64,000 bases of DNA. Source: Prosthecodimorpha staleyi. GTDB lineage: Bacteria > Pseudomonadota > Alphaproteobacteria > Rhizobiales > Ancalomicrobiaceae. The stretch spans positions 161,052-225,051 of the forward strand of contig NZ_JAHHZF010000003.1 in NCBI RefSeq assembly GCF_018729455.1, read 5' to 3'. Positions 35,053 through 44,513 of this stretch are shown here, one piece after another; within the stretch, counting starts at the first letter, position 1, and each line of letters opens with the position of its first letter. The position numbers and the translations under genes were made by a program. The notes beneath the pieces are model-generated. The model was not told the origin of the DNA. It was given only the letters and a program-made list of their open reading frames with translations, and searched no databases.

Positions 35053-36564
35053 GTGCCGGTTCACGCGTCGTATGGGGTCAGTCAGTTGCGTCCGTCCAAG
35101 GGTCGAATTCGCCGGGTTCTCGGCATCGCCGGTCTGACCGCCCTCAGCGTTCCGGCCATCCAGCATTTCGCCGCGGAACCGCCCGCGCCGAAGGCTCCCG
35201 GGGCCGGGATCACCGTCATCGCCTTCGCGCCGCCGGGCACCGCCTGGTTCGAGGAATATTCCGCCCTGCGGACCGGACTGGCCGGGACCGAAACGGCGAC
35301 GGGCGACGCGAGCCGGGTGGCCGGCGACGGCCGCGCCCTCGGTGACGCCACGCCCGTCTTGGCGGCAGCACCGGCCGCCCATGCAGCCGGCCTCGCCCGA
35401 CCGGGAGTGGCCGATCCGGTCGTCACCGGAGCGATCACGCCGGACGCCGCCATGCGGGCCGACATCGCCGCCGCGTCGGTGCTTCCGGCGCCGGCAGGGC
35501 GCCCGACGCCGGCGGGGTACCCGGCATCGGCCGGGCAACCGGCCGTGGCCGCGCATCAGGGCCCGATGCTGCTGCCGCCCGCGCCGGTCCCGGTGGAGAA
35601 TCGCAAGGTCGCGGTTCTGCGCATCCCGGTCGAGCCGATCGAAACCTTCGTGGCCGATCCGGCGGTCTCGGACCGTTCCGGGCCGTCGGCCGAGATCGCG
35701 CCGCCGCCGATCGACGCCGGCCCGGTCCCACCCGTCGCTTCCGCCGCGCCGCCGACGACCGGCGAGACCGCCGAGGCATCGGCCACCGCCGCCCTATCCC
35801 TGCCGAGCGCCGATGCCGGCGTGGCCGGCGGCTTTGCGCCGGCGCCCTGGATCATGATCCATGCCAGCGCCACGGCCCCGAATGCCGTCGGGCGCAGCGC
35901 CGGGATCGCCCCGGCCGCCACCGAAACGTCGGCCGCGGCACGCCGCCGGACTGCGGTGCGAACCGCCTCGCGCGGGCGCGATTTCGCCCCTGAAGCCCAG
36001 GTGCCGATGCTCAGCTATGCCACCGACGCGCCCGACGTTGAGGCGCCGTTCCGATCCGTTCTCGGTGAGCCGGGCGCCAAGGCCAGCGTCGGACCGAAGC
36101 TGCCGGCGAACATGCATGCATGGGCCTATGGCGACCTGCCGGCTGGCGCCGACGATCAGCGCCAGCAGAAATGCCTCGCCGAGGCGATCTATTTCGAATC
36201 GCGCGGCGAGAACGAGCGCGGCCAGGCCGCTGTCGCCCAGGTGGTGCTCAACCGGCTGCGCAATCCCGCCTATCCGAAGCGCATCTGCGACGTGGTCTAC
36301 CAGAATGCCCGCTGGTTCGGCCGCTGCCAGTTCTCCTTCGCCTGCGACGGCAGGCCGGAGGAGGTCAACGAGCCGGAGGCCTGGGACAAGGCCGTCGAGA
36401 TCGCCCGCGCGGTCACCACGGGCAAGACCTATCTGCCGGAGATCGGCGACTCGACCCACTATCACGCCACCTGGGTCTATCCGAACTGGCGCCGCGGCAT
36501 GATCCGGAAAACCAGGATCGGCGTCCATGTCTTCTACCGCACCGTGAACGGCGGCTGGATCTGA
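35053..36564 (+). CDS. SleB/CwlJ-type cell wall hydrolase
   Basis: A protein of about 503 residues: N-terminal signal-anchor (RRVLGIAGLTALSVPAI), a long Ala/Pro-rich low-complexity region (about 60-340), then the hydrolase-2 domain in the last 140 residues. The catalytic motifs are LAEAIYFESRGE (Glu), QAAVAQVVLNRL, NPAYPKRICDVVYQN, CQFSFACDG and THYHATWVYPNW. Such enzymes cut peptidoglycan. The start is uncertain: GTG at 35053 or TTG at 35086, both giving the anchor. Confidence 0.85.
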   Translation: MPVHASYGVSQLRPSKGRIRRVLGIAGLTALSVPAIQHFAAEPPAPKAPGAGITVIAFAPPGTAWFEEYSALRTGLAGTETATGDASRVAGDGRALGDATPVLAAAPAAHAAGLARPGVADPVVTGAITPDAAMRADIAAASVLPAPAGRPTPAGYPASAGQPAVAAHQGPMLLPPAPVPVENRKVAVLRIPVEPIETFVADPAVSDRSGPSAEIAPPPIDAGPVPPVASAAPPTTGETAEASATAALSLPSADAGVAGGFAPAPWIMIHASATAPNAVGRSAGIAPAATETSAAARRRTAVRTASRGRDFAPEAQVPMLSYATDAPDVEAPFRSVLGEPGAKASVGPKLPANMHAWAYGDLPAGADDQRQQKCLAEAIYFESRGENERGQAAVAQVVLNRLRNPAYPKRICDVVYQNARWFGRCQFSFACDGRPEEVNEPEAWDKAVEIARAVTTGKTYLPEIGDSTHYHATWVYPNWRRGMIRKTRIGVHVFYRTVNGGWI

Positions 36565-36775
36565 TACCGCAGCGATTCTTGTCTATGGATGGCGATCCAT
36601 CAACGCCGTTCACCGAAAGCATCAGGACAATTCGTTAGGCCGGACGGTCGGCACTCCCTATTCTGAGGTCTGACTCGCGCACCATTTCAGCCCCATCCGC
36701 CTTCACCCCCGCTCTGCGGATGCGGCGGCCGGGGCCTTCGGCCTTTCGCCACGGCGCGCACCGACGAGACCGGCC

Positions 36776-37996
36776 ATGACCACCAGCACCCTGCGCTTTC
36801 CCCTCTGGCTGATGGTGGCCGCCGGCTGCCTGATCGCCGCGATCAATTTCGGCCCGCGTTCGGCGATGGGCTTCTTTCAGTTGCCGATGATCACCGACAA
36901 GGGCTGGAGCCGCGAGACCTATTCGCTGGCCATGGCGGTGCAGAACCTGATGTGGGGCGTCGGCGCCGTCGCCTTCGGCGGCCTCGCCGACCGGTTCGGC
37001 ACCGCGCGGGTGCTCTCGCTCGGCGCCATCACCTATTCGATCGGCCTGATCGTGATGGCCTGGGCGCCGGAACCGGCCTGGCTGCAGGTCGGCGGCGGAA
37101 TCCTGGTCGGTCTCGGCGTCGCCGGTTCGGCCTTCGGCATCATCATGGCGGCGCTCGGCCGCGCCGTGCCGCCCGAGAAGCGCACCATGGTGTTCGGTTT
37201 CGCCACCGCCGCCGGCTCCTTCGGGCAGTTCTTCTTCTCGCCGCTGAGCCAGGGCCTGATCGAGCGTTTCGGCTGGCACGATGCGCTGTGGGCGCTGGCC
37301 GGGATCATCATGATCATCCCGCTCCTGTCGATCCCGCTGCAGGGCAAGCCGGCGCCGCGGGCGATCGGCTCGGTCGACCAGTCGGTCGGCGCGGCCCTGT
37401 CGGAGGCCTTCGGCCATCGCAGCTTCGTGCTGCTGTTCACCGGCTTCTTCGTCTGCGGCTTCCAGGTCGCGTTCATCTCCGTGCATTTCCCGGCCTATAT
37501 CCGCGATCTCGGCCTCGACGCGAAGTGGGGCGTGACGGCACTGATGCTGATCGGCCTGTTCAACATCTTCGGCTCGCTCGGTTCCGGGTTTCTCGGCATG
37601 CGCGTCTCCAAGCGCGTCATCCTGGCCCTGATCTACTTCCTGCGCGCCGTCGCCTTCACGGTCTTCCTGCTGGTGCCGGCGACGCCCACCACCGTCGTGA
37701 TCTTCTCCGCCGTGATCGGCATCCTGTGGCTCTCGACCGTGCCGCCGACCAACGGGCTGGTGGCGGTGATGTTCGGCACCCGCTATCTGGCCATGCTCGG
37801 CGGCATCGTCTTCTTCTCGCACCAGATCGGGTCGTTCCTGGGCGTCTGGCTCGGCGGCAAGCTCTACGACCTCAACAACAGCTACGACCCGGTCTGGTGG
37901 ATGGGCGTGGCGCTGGGACTGTTCGCCGCCGTCATCCACATGCCGATCCGCGAGGCGGCGGTGCCGCGCCTGCAGGGTCCCGCCCCGGCGGAATGA
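36776..37996 (+). CDS. MFS transporter
   Basis: A 406-residue inner membrane protein with twelve predicted helices and standard MFS landmarks: NFGPRSAMGFFQLPM in helix 1, GGLADRFGTARVL in the 2-3 loop (the G-x-LaDrfG motif), and QFFFSPLSQGLIERFGWHDAL. The first half resembles OFA/NarK-like organic anion carriers, but the substrate cannot be told. It is followed by acuI 126 bp downstream in the same orientation. Confidence 0.88.
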   Translation: MTTSTLRFPLWLMVAAGCLIAAINFGPRSAMGFFQLPMITDKGWSRETYSLAMAVQNLMWGVGAVAFGGLADRFGTARVLSLGAITYSIGLIVMAWAPEPAWLQVGGGILVGLGVAGSAFGIIMAALGRAVPPEKRTMVFGFATAAGSFGQFFFSPLSQGLIERFGWHDALWALAGIIMIIPLLSIPLQGKPAPRAIGSVDQSVGAALSEAFGHRSFVLLFTGFFVCGFQVAFISVHFPAYIRDLGLDAKWGVTALMLIGLFNIFGSLGSGFLGMRVSKRVILALIYFLRAVAFTVFLLVPATPTTVVIFSAVIGILWLSTVPPTNGLVAVMFGTRYLAMLGGIVFFSHQIGSFLGVWLGGKLYDLNNSYDPVWWMGVALGLFAAVIHMPIREAAVPRLQGPAPAE

Positions 37997-38122
37997 TGCG
38001 CCGCACCGCGCGATCGGTTCGAGCCCCGCTGACCGCAGGGCTCATCCGCCGTCCGCGCCGCTTGCCGATCTCCGGCGCGTCGGGCAGTTTCCGCCGCACA
38101 TGTTCCGGAGGAGACGCAAAGC

Positions 38123-39115
38123 ATGGATAAGTTCCCCGCGGTCCTGGTCACCCGCGACGACGCGACGAAGCAGCAGAGCGTCGCGCTGACCGCCATCGCC
38201 GAGAGCGAGCTGATGGACGGCGACGTGACCGTCGCGGTCGAGTGGTCGACCGTGAACTACAAGGATGGCCTCGCCATCACCGGCAAGAGCCCGGTCGTGC
38301 GTCGCTTCCCGATGGTGCCCGGCATCGATTTCGCCGGCACCGTCACCGCCTCGGCCCATCCCGATTTCGCACCCGGCGATGCCGTCATCCTCGACGGTTG
38401 GGGCGTCGGCGAGACCCATATGGGCGGCTATGCCGGCCGCGCCCGGGTCAAGGGCGACTGGCTGATCAAGCGCCCGGCGGCGATCTCGGCCCGTTCCGCC
38501 ATGGCGGTCGGCACTGCCGGCTACACCGCCATGCTGGCCGTGATGGCGCTCGAAAAGCACGGCCTGACCCCGGCGCGCGGCCCGGTCGTGGTCACCGGCG
38601 CGGCCGGCGGCGTCGGCTCGGTGGCGATCGCCGTGCTGGCCCGGCTCGGCTGGCACGTGATCGCCGTCACCGGCCGGACCAGCGAGGCCGACTACTTGAA
38701 GGGCCTCGGCGCGGCCGAGATCCTCGAACGGGCCGAACTGGCCGGCCCGCCCAAGCCGCTCGCCAAGGAGCGCTGGGCGGCGGGCGTCGATTCCGTCGGC
38801 TCGACAACGCTCGCCAACGTCCTGTCGATGACCCGCTACGGCGGCGCGGTCTCGGCCTGCGGGCTCGCCGGCGGCATGGACCTGCCGTCCTCGGTGGCGC
38901 CCTTCATCCTGCGCGGCGTCGCGCTGCTCGGCATCGATTCCGTGATGGCGCCGAAGGCCCTGCGCGAGGCCGCCTGGGCGCGGGTCGTCACCGACCTGGA
39001 CCTCGCCAAGCTCGAGGCCATGACCAGCGAGATCGCGCTCGCCGACGTGATCGGCACCGCGCCCGACATCCTGGCCGGCAAGGTGCGCGGCCGCATCGTC
39101 GTCAAGGTCGCCTGA
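38123..39115 (+). CDS. acuI: acrylyl-CoA reductase-like quinone oxidoreductase (YhdH/AcuI)
   Basis: A 330-residue zinc-free MDR reductase. Seen: [13 protein letters not shown], the N-terminal [22 protein letters not shown], the nucleotide-binding [20 protein letters not shown] (about 154-173) and the C-terminal [19 protein letters not shown]. AcuI reduces acryloyl-CoA to propionyl-CoA with NADPH, which links to propionate/methylmalonyl-CoA use and so to MeaB upstream. GGAGGAG lies about eight bases before the ATG. Confidence 0.9.
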   Translation: MDKFPAVLVTRDDATKQQSVALTAIAESELMDGDVTVAVEWSTVNYKDGLAITGKSPVVRRFPMVPGIDFAGTVTASAHPDFAPGDAVILDGWGVGETHMGGYAGRARVKGDWLIKRPAAISARSAMAVGTAGYTAMLAVMALEKHGLTPARGPVVVTGAAGGVGSVAIAVLARLGWHVIAVTGRTSEADYLKGLGAAEILERAELAGPPKPLAKERWAAGVDSVGSTTLANVLSMTRYGGAVSACGLAGGMDLPSSVAPFILRGVALLGIDSVMAPKALREAAWARVVTDLDLAKLEAMTSEIALADVIGTAPDILAGKVRGRIVVKVA

Positions 39116-39160
39116 CCGGCGGCCTCGACCGTTCCGGCCCGGCCAAGAGGCAGGCCCGCC

Positions 39161-39700
39161 ATGCGTCGCATCGCGATTTCCATCGCCATCCACATGGCGG
39201 GCTTCCTGCTGGTTTCGTCCCTGCTGCTCGTCGCCGTGGTCGGCCGCGAGGGCACCCTGCGGCTGTTCCTCGGCGACCCGGATCTCGGCCGGGTCGACTT
39301 CGAGACGCTGACCCGTCCGCACCCCGAAGCCGACGGACTGGTCTGCCCGCCGTCGCTCTGCCGCGCGGCGCGGCCGGACCGTTCCGCCCCCGTCTTCGCG
39401 GTCCCCGCGCGCGAGCTGGCCCGGGCCCTGAAGCGCATCGCAGAAGCCGATCCGCTCACCCGCCGGATTGCCAGCGACGCCGGTCTCGGCGAGGAGCGAT
39501 ACCTTTCCAGAACCCTAATATTTCGCTTCCCCGATACGATTGTCGTGAGGTACATTGAACTTACACGAGACCATAGCACCCTTGCACTATCGTCGCGCAG
39601 CCAGATCGGGGGCATCGATCCGGACAGGAATCGGTCGCGCCTGATGCGGTGGATCGATCGCCTTTCCTCGGAGATCCCGCTCCGGCGTGACGAGTCCTGA
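39161..39700 (+). CDS. DUF1499 family protein
   Basis: A 179-residue protein with an N-terminal membrane segment (IHMAGFLLVSSLLLVAVVG) and a DUF1499-type domain: PPSLCRAARPDRSAPVFAVP, RALKRIAEADPLTRRI, then LIFRFPDTIVVRYIEL and LALSSRSQIG. The family is found in bacteria and plastids; function unknown. 45 bp after acuI, same strand. Confidence 0.75.
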   Translation: MRRIAISIAIHMAGFLLVSSLLLVAVVGREGTLRLFLGDPDLGRVDFETLTRPHPEADGLVCPPSLCRAARPDRSAPVFAVPARELARALKRIAEADPLTRRIASDAGLGEERYLSRTLIFRFPDTIVVRYIELTRDHSTLALSSRSQIGGIDPDRNRSRLMRWIDRLSSEIPLRRDES

Positions 39701-39779
39701 CCCCTGCCCGCAAGCCGTTCCGACGGCGATCGGGCGGAGGCCGGTAGGGGGCCGTTCGCGTGTCCGGGAGGGTTGTGTC

Positions 39780-40466
39780 ATGTCCGTAGTCCAACGCCGG
39801 GGCACCCTGACGGTGCCGCGCCATCCCCTGTCGTCCGATCCGTCGTCCCTCCACAGCGTCGCGCCGGCGACCGAACAGGCGGAACCGCTGTTCGAGTTGG
39901 CCGCCTTCGTGCTGGCCCTGCCGCTGGTACCGAGCGCACTGATCGCCCTCGCCGCCCTGTTCGGGTCGAGCGCAGGCTGCGACGCCGAGGCCGCATCGCT
40001 TTGCCGGATCGGCGCGGTCGATCTCGGTCAAGTGATCCGCGTTTCGGTCGAGGCGGCCTGGGACATGCCGGTCTTCGTCGGCCTGCCGATGCTGATCGCG
40101 ACGGTCCTGGTCCACCGCTCGACGGAGGATCTCGGCCAGCGCTTCGTCTGGGGCGCCCTGCTGCCGGTGATCTGCCTGTTCGGGGTGCTGGCCGCGCCGG
40201 TGGCGGCGGTCCATTTCGCCGACCACGACTCCTGCCGGATCACCGAGGCCGGTCGCGGCCTGTGCCGCATCTACGGCGTCGAGCTCGGCGACAACTACGC
40301 GACCTCGGCCATGGTGCCGTGGCTTCTGATCCCGGCGGTTCCGGCCGCGGTGGTCTATGCGCTCGGCTATCTCGGCTTCGTGCGCGTCGCCGCCTGGGCC
40401 CGGCGCCTCACCTTCAGCCGTAGCGCAGCTTCAATGCCAGGATCGTCCCGTTCAGTGCGAGCGTGA
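39780..40466 (+). CDS. multi-pass membrane protein of unknown function
   Basis: A 228-residue protein starting MSVVQRRGTLTVPRHP with four predicted helices (LFELAAFVLALPLVPSALIA, MPVFVGLPMLIATVLVH, FVWGALLPVICLFGVLAAPV, WLLIPAVPAAVVYALGYLGF). Periplasmic loops carry paired Cys (GCDAEAASLC, DSCRITEAGRGLC), which suggests disulfides. Its 3' end overlaps the convergent SemiSWEET gene by 53 bp. Family not recognised. Confidence 0.7.
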   Translation: MSVVQRRGTLTVPRHPLSSDPSSLHSVAPATEQAEPLFELAAFVLALPLVPSALIALAALFGSSAGCDAEAASLCRIGAVDLGQVIRVSVEAAWDMPVFVGLPMLIATVLVHRSTEDLGQRFVWGALLPVICLFGVLAAPVAAVHFADHDSCRITEAGRGLCRIYGVELGDNYATSAMVPWLLIPAVPAAVVYALGYLGFVRVAAWARRLTFSRSAASMPGSSRSVRA

Positions 40467-40674
40467 AGACATTGGCCAGGATCAGCGGCCAACTGACGAT
40501 CATGATCCCATAGGCGAGCCACAGCACGATCCCGATCACGAAGATCGAGAAAGTGGCGAGCGACAGGCTCGACGTGTCGCGCAGCCGGATGACGCGGATG
40601 GTCTGCGGCAGCCAGCACAGCGTGGTGCACAGCGCCGCGACGGCTCCGATGATTTCGATGAAGACCGGGTTCAC
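40414..40674 (-). CDS. SemiSWEET sugar transporter
   Basis: An 86-residue membrane protein with the single three-helix PQ-loop unit of bacterial SemiSWEETs: IIGAVAALCTTLCWLPQTI, the PQ motif followed by RVIRLRDTSSLSL, then IVLWLAYGIMIVSWPLILAN and FTLALNGTILALKLRYG. These dimerise to move sugars. It follows the DUF486 gene by six bases. The last 53 bp overlap the convergent membrane protein gene. Confidence 0.9.
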   Translation of the reverse strand: MNPVFIEIIGAVAALCTTLCWLPQTIRVIRLRDTSSLSLATFSIFVIGIVLWLAYGIMIVSWPLILANVFTLALNGTILALKLRYG

Positions 40675-40680
40675 GACTGG

Positions 40681-41034
40681 TCACCATTTCTGAAAGATGA
40701 AGAAGGCACCGAGCGCGATCAGCGCAAAGCCGATCGCATGGTTCCAGCCGAGGCTTTCGCCGAGATAGAAGTAGGAGAAGACGGCGAAGACGACCAGGGT
40801 GACGACCTCCTGGATGGTCTTCAGTTCTGCGGCCGAATAGAAGGCGTGTCCGTAGCGGTTGGCCGGAACCGCAATGCAATATTCGAAGAAGGCGATCGCC
40901 CAGCTTGCCAGCACCACGACCCATAGCGACTTTTGCGGGAATTTCAGGTGCCCGTACCAGGCGAAGGTCATGAAGACATTCGACGCGGCAAGCAGGACGA
41001 TCGGCGCGATCGGTGTCGAAAGAAGACTTTGCAT
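40681..41034 (-). CDS. DMT/DUF486 small membrane protein
   Basis: A 117-residue four-helix protein of the DUF486 family: PIVLLAASNVFMTFAWYGHL, FPQKSLWVVVLASWAIAFFEY, CIAVPANRYGHAFYSAAEL and EVVTLVVFAVFSYFYLGES, ending ALIALGAFFIFQKW. Start MQSLLSTPIAP at 41034 is the family N-terminus. Probably co-expressed with the downstream SemiSWEET. Substrate not known. Confidence 0.85.
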   Translation of the reverse strand: MQSLLSTPIAPIVLLAASNVFMTFAWYGHLKFPQKSLWVVVLASWAIAFFEYCIAVPANRYGHAFYSAAELKTIQEVVTLVVFAVFSYFYLGESLGWNHAIGFALIALGAFFIFQKW

Positions 41035-41158
41035 GGCGGTCCGGAGGTTCGGGCGGACGCCCCTCGCGTCCGACCCGCTCCGGACATACCCGCAGCCGGG
41101 ACGCCGGCCAAGCCCGATCCGGGACTGCCGCCCCTGCAATCCGGGCAATTCTCATGCG

Positions 41159-41185
41159 AAAAGGGCCCGGCCTGTGGCCGAGCCC
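41159..41185 (-). terminator. rho-independent terminator for the DUF1097 gene
   Basis: On the minus strand GGGCTCGGCC, loop ACA, GGCCGGGCCC, then TTTT: a 10-bp stem with one G-T pair and a U-run. It lies 58 bp past the stop of the DUF1097 gene and before the DUF486/SemiSWEET pair. Confidence 0.75.
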
Positions 41186-41243
41186 CATCCGTCAACCGAT
41201 CGGCTTCAACGGGCGGCTTGGCCGCCTCCGATATCCCGTCCGC

Positions 41244-41750
41244 TCACTTCGCCAGCGCACCGGCGATCTTGCCGGAGACGTAGCCGAGCAGGTTGCCGAT
41301 GATCATCGAGGCGCCGATGGTCAGGAACGGATTGGTCCCGAGCCCGCCGCCGAGCAGCGTGCCGAGCTTGTCGGCGAGCAGCGCGAAGGCGGCCGTCGAG
41401 GCATAGCCGTAGACCGCGGCCGGGATGGCGCCGAACAGGGGCACATGCGCGCCGAGGATCATCACGGCGACGCTGACGCCGACCCAGACGCCGGCGGTAA
41501 CCGGCAGGGCGCCGAGCGATACCTGCGTCACCAGGACCAGACCGACGGTCGCGCACAGCGCGCCCCAGAGATTGGCGAAGATCGAATTGCGCAGGGCCGC
41601 TTCGTTACCGCCGCAGTGGAAGAAGCTCGCCCAGGCGATGAAGGTGGCCCAGATCGCCAGGCCGTAGGGCGCCAGCGGCCCGAGATAGACATAGGTGGCG
41701 AGGCCCCCCATGGCGCCGATCACGATGGCCAATGCCGTAACGAGATGCAT
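41244..41750 (-). CDS. DUF1097 membrane protein
   Basis: A 168-residue integral membrane protein with about six helices (IVIGAMGGLATYVYLGP, IWATFIAWASFFHCGG, LWGALCATVGLVLVTQ, GVSVAVMILGAHVPLFG, PFLTIGASMIIGNLLGYVSG). The FHCGGN motif and the overall layout match DUF1097, related to YcdZ-like proteins of unknown function. It has its own terminator. Confidence 0.85.
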   Translation of the reverse strand: MHLVTALAIVIGAMGGLATYVYLGPLAPYGLAIWATFIAWASFFHCGGNEAALRNSIFANLWGALCATVGLVLVTQVSLGALPVTAGVWVGVSVAVMILGAHVPLFGAIPAAVYGYASTAAFALLADKLGTLLGGGLGTNPFLTIGASMIIGNLLGYVSGKIAGALAK

Positions 41751-42308
41751 GATTCCCTCCCAGTTCTTTCTTCAGTTCCGGGAAGACGTTGCCGTACCGC
41801 CGAACACAAATGTTCACAGCGGCGCCCTGCGCGTCTTGACGACCGCGCATCCCCTCTACGTCCCCCAGCGCCCGGCACTATGCACAAGTGCGTTGTTGCT
41901 GTCATGGAGGCGCCGCATAGGGGTCTTTTCGGTCGAGACGGATCCGTAAGATCGAATCCTGATCTGTCTTGCACACAAGGCTGCACGGATTCAGGCACTT
42001 GCCGCGCCGCAGCAGGACGCGGCGCCCGACCGCCGGACCGCCCGGCAGCCCGGGCTTGCGACGTTACGACACTGCCGAATTGGCCACCGTGCCATCCCGG
42101 AAGCCCCCCGCGCGGTCGGACGGGCTTGATCCGACGCAAGGCGGAGAGGTCCAGACCCGGCCATGATGCCTGCATCAGTGGGATTTGTGGCATGATGGAC
42201 GCGCCCGAAGGCCTCCGGATCGCGTGGAGGACTGCAGGTTCGACCTTTCGCCCACCGATCTCCACCGACCGGTAGGAACGGAATCCGAGACTGCAGGGGA
42301 GAGGGCCG
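41751..42308. other. divergent intergenic region
   Basis: 558 bp between DUF1097 (minus) and DUF3775 (plus). The middle (about 41800-41990) is less GC-rich and should carry promoters. Short frames exist but none has family features or a good ribosome site. No repeat module found. Confidence 0.4.
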
Positions 42309-42707
42309 ATGGTCGGGAGGGAACGGATGGACATTGCGGTGGGCAAGGTCACCGAGCTGATCGAATATCTGCGCATGTTCGACGGCAAGGAGGGCGCCGG
42401 CGGTTATGACGGCGGCCAGGACGGCTATGAGGACGGCGCGCTGCATGTCCTGGAGACGCTGGCGGACGACGGCACCGAGGAGCAGATCCGCGGCGTCATC
42501 GACGGGCTCAACATCGACGAACAGGCCGATCTGGTCGCTCTTGTCTGGGTCGGCCGCGGCGACTTCGAACCGCAGGAATGGCCCGTCGCCGTCCGCCGTG
42601 CCGGCGAACGGGCGGTCCGCTCGACCGCCCGCTACCTGCTCGGCATCCCCAATGTCGGCGACCTGCTCGAGGAGGGTCTGTCGATCATGGGCTACGAGAC
42701 CGAGTGA
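42309..42707 (+). CDS. DUF3775 family protein
   Basis: A 132-residue acidic cytosolic protein: VGKVTELIEYLRMFDGKEG, GALHVLETLADDGTEEQIRG, NIDEQADLVALVWVGRGDF, RSTARYLLGIPNVGDLLEEGL. This matches DUF3775, common in Hyphomicrobiales and uncharacterised. A second Met seven codons in (MDIAVGKV) is an equally good start. Confidence 0.8.
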   Translation: MVGRERMDIAVGKVTELIEYLRMFDGKEGAGGYDGGQDGYEDGALHVLETLADDGTEEQIRGVIDGLNIDEQADLVALVWVGRGDFEPQEWPVAVRRAGERAVRSTARYLLGIPNVGDLLEEGLSIMGYETE

Positions 42708-42853
42708 CGGCGCGGCGGCCGACCCGGGCGCCGCGATCGGATCTCTGAGGCTCCGATCGGGCGTTTAACGGATGCGGGTTCAGGGGATTCCTGTCCAAGA
42801 CGGATCGGTCCGCCCTTCTGGGGTCCGGCCCGCTCCGGTCTGCAGCGGGCGGA

Positions 42854-43624
42854 TCAGCCGCGCGTCATGATCGCCATGTCGCGCACCGGACCGGTCAGTC
42901 CGTCGATCTTGACCGGGCTCGCCATGGTGCCGGCGGCGAGGTCGAGCTTGTGCAGGCTCGTGCCGACCAGCACCCAGGCGGCGTTGCCGCCCTGCCCGTC
43001 CGAGACGATATCGAAGGCCGCGACCGTGCCGGCGACGGTGCCGACCGTGTTCAGGATGCCGTCGTTCGGCGGCACCTGGCGGGCCAGCGCACCGGTCGCC
43101 GCGTCGAGATCGTAGAGGGTCGTTTCCTTGGCGCCCTTCATCGAATTGGTATAGGCGACCGCGCCGACCTTCGGCATCTTGCCCTTGTTGGCGTCCTGGT
43201 CGGCGTAGCGCAGCTTGCCGTCGACCGCGACCTTGCCGTCGTCGACATTGACGCGCAGGCTGGTACCGTCCTCACCGATGATGCGCATCCGGTCGGCGAC
43301 CGGGTTGAAGTCGACCGCACCCTTCACGCCGGCCGGCAGCGAGGTCTCCAGCTTGACCTTGACGGTGGCCTTGCCGGTCATGGCGTCGACGGTGGCGACG
43401 GTGCCGTCCGCGCCGAGCGCATAGAGCATGCCGTCGGACGGACGGATGTCGATGCCGACGATCGGGCCGGTGAGGCCGGTGACGCGAACCGGCTTGGCCG
43501 CCCGCTTCTCGGCGGTGTCGATGACGGCGATCATGTCCGGGCCGACCAAGGCGGCGATGGTCTCCGCCTGGGCGACGGTCGGGAGCAGGAGAAGGGTCAG
43601 GGCGGCGGCGCTACGCAGGATCAT
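42854..43624 (-). CDS. secreted DUF4394 protein
   Basis: A 256-residue protein with a signal peptide (MILRSAAALTLLLLPTVAQAE). The rest is a beta-propeller-like DUF4394 domain: IVGIDIRPSDGMLYALGADG, VDFNPVADRMRIIGEDG, LRVNVDDGKVAVDG, KVGAVAYTNS, ETTLYDLDAATGAL and WVLVGTSLHKLDLAAG. It is divergent from an ECF sigma/anti-sigma operon, 326 bp away, so it may be part of that regulon (inference). Confidence 0.88.
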   Translation of the reverse strand: MILRSAAALTLLLLPTVAQAETIAALVGPDMIAVIDTAEKRAAKPVRVTGLTGPIVGIDIRPSDGMLYALGADGTVATVDAMTGKATVKVKLETSLPAGVKGAVDFNPVADRMRIIGEDGTSLRVNVDDGKVAVDGKLRYADQDANKGKMPKVGAVAYTNSMKGAKETTLYDLDAATGALARQVPPNDGILNTVGTVAGTVAAFDIVSDGQGGNAAWVLVGTSLHKLDLAAGTMASPVKIDGLTGPVRDMAIMTRG

Positions 43625-43834
43625 GGGATGTCTCCGGTCAAAAATCTGGATGCGAGCCGGTTCCGACCCGCGCCATGGATACCCGCCGGACGCCGGCCGG
43701 GATGCGGCCATCATCTTTATTTGACCCGCCCCGCATCCGATCGCCGGCGCCATGGGTAGACCTGTCGTCCGGTTCTATTGGAATGCGCATTCGAGGCCGA
43801 GAGACCGGCTTTGCTGGTTTGCGGGGACGGGACC

Positions 43835-43850
43835 ACGGAACCGGTTCCGT
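43835..43850. promoter_or_regulatory. 16-bp perfect palindrome in the divergent promoter region
   Basis: ACGGAACCGGTTCCGT is fully self-complementary. GGAACC, the usual ECF -35 core, is present on both strands. No clean ECF -10 stands at the usual distance, so it may be an operator or overlapping -35 elements. It lies 100 bp before the ECF sigma start. Confidence 0.4.
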
Positions 43851-43949
43851 CGGGATGCGGGACCGGACCGAAAGAGACGCTACTGTCGGAATGCGCAGCC
43901 GGATCGCTTGGACGCGGCGACACGTCCGCAAAGGCAGGGAGGAGCAGGC

Positions 43950-44513
43950 TTGGACGCACGAACCGATCGCGACGCCGACGGCGTCGAGACAGAGGCGCTG
44001 CTGGCCGGATGCGCCGCCGGCGACCGGGCGGCCCTGGCGCGCATCTATGCGGCCGAAGCCGGGCGCATGCTCGGCGTGGCGGAGCGCATCCTGAAGCGCC
44101 GGGCCCTGGCCGAGGAGGCGGTGCAGGATGCCTTCGTGCAGATCTGGCGCCGCGCCGACAGCTTCGACCCCCGCCTCGGCCGCGGCCGGAGCTGGATCTA
44201 TGCCATCCTGCGCAACCGGGCGCTCAACATCCTGCGCTCCGAGGCGCGCACCGACCTGGTCGCGGAACCCGACGAACTCGACCGGCCGTCCGAGGGCGAC
44301 GATCCTGAGACCATGGTCCTGAAGCTCTCGGAGGCCAGTGCGCTGCGCCGCTGCCTGGAACGTCTCGACACCCGACGCCGCGCCGCCATTGTGCTCGCCT
44401 ATACCGAAGGGCTCAGCCACGGCGAGCTGGCCGGCCGGCTGGGCATGCCGCTCGGCACCGTCAAATCCTGGATACGGCGCAGCCTGTCGACCCTGAAAGA
44501 GTGCCTCGGATGA
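43950..44513 (+). CDS. ECF-family RNA polymerase sigma factor
   Basis: A 187-residue sigma factor. Region 2 is ALARIYAAEAGRMLGVAERIL with AEEAVQDAFVQIWRRADSF; region 4 is CLERLDTRRRAAIVLAYTEG, LSHGELAGRLGMPLGTVKSW. The start is TTG at 43950 (reads MDARTDRDADG), supported by GGGAGGAG five to eleven bases upstream; ATGs further upstream would add unrelated Arg-rich sequence. The stop overlaps the anti-sigma ATG (ATGA), so the two are coupled. Confidence 0.88.
   Translation: MDARTDRDADGVETEALLAGCAAGDRAALARIYAAEAGRMLGVAERILKRRALAEEAVQDAFVQIWRRADSFDPRLGRGRSWIYAILRNRALNILRSEARTDLVAEPDELDRPSEGDDPETMVLKLSEASALRRCLERLDTRRRAAIVLAYTEGLSHGELAGRLGMPLGTVKSWIRRSLSTLKECLG

Noticed and set aside
43835-43850. 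ECF -35 element as a defined promoter
   Set aside because: GGAACC is present on both strands, but no matching -10 stands at the normal spacing, so only the palindrome is reported.
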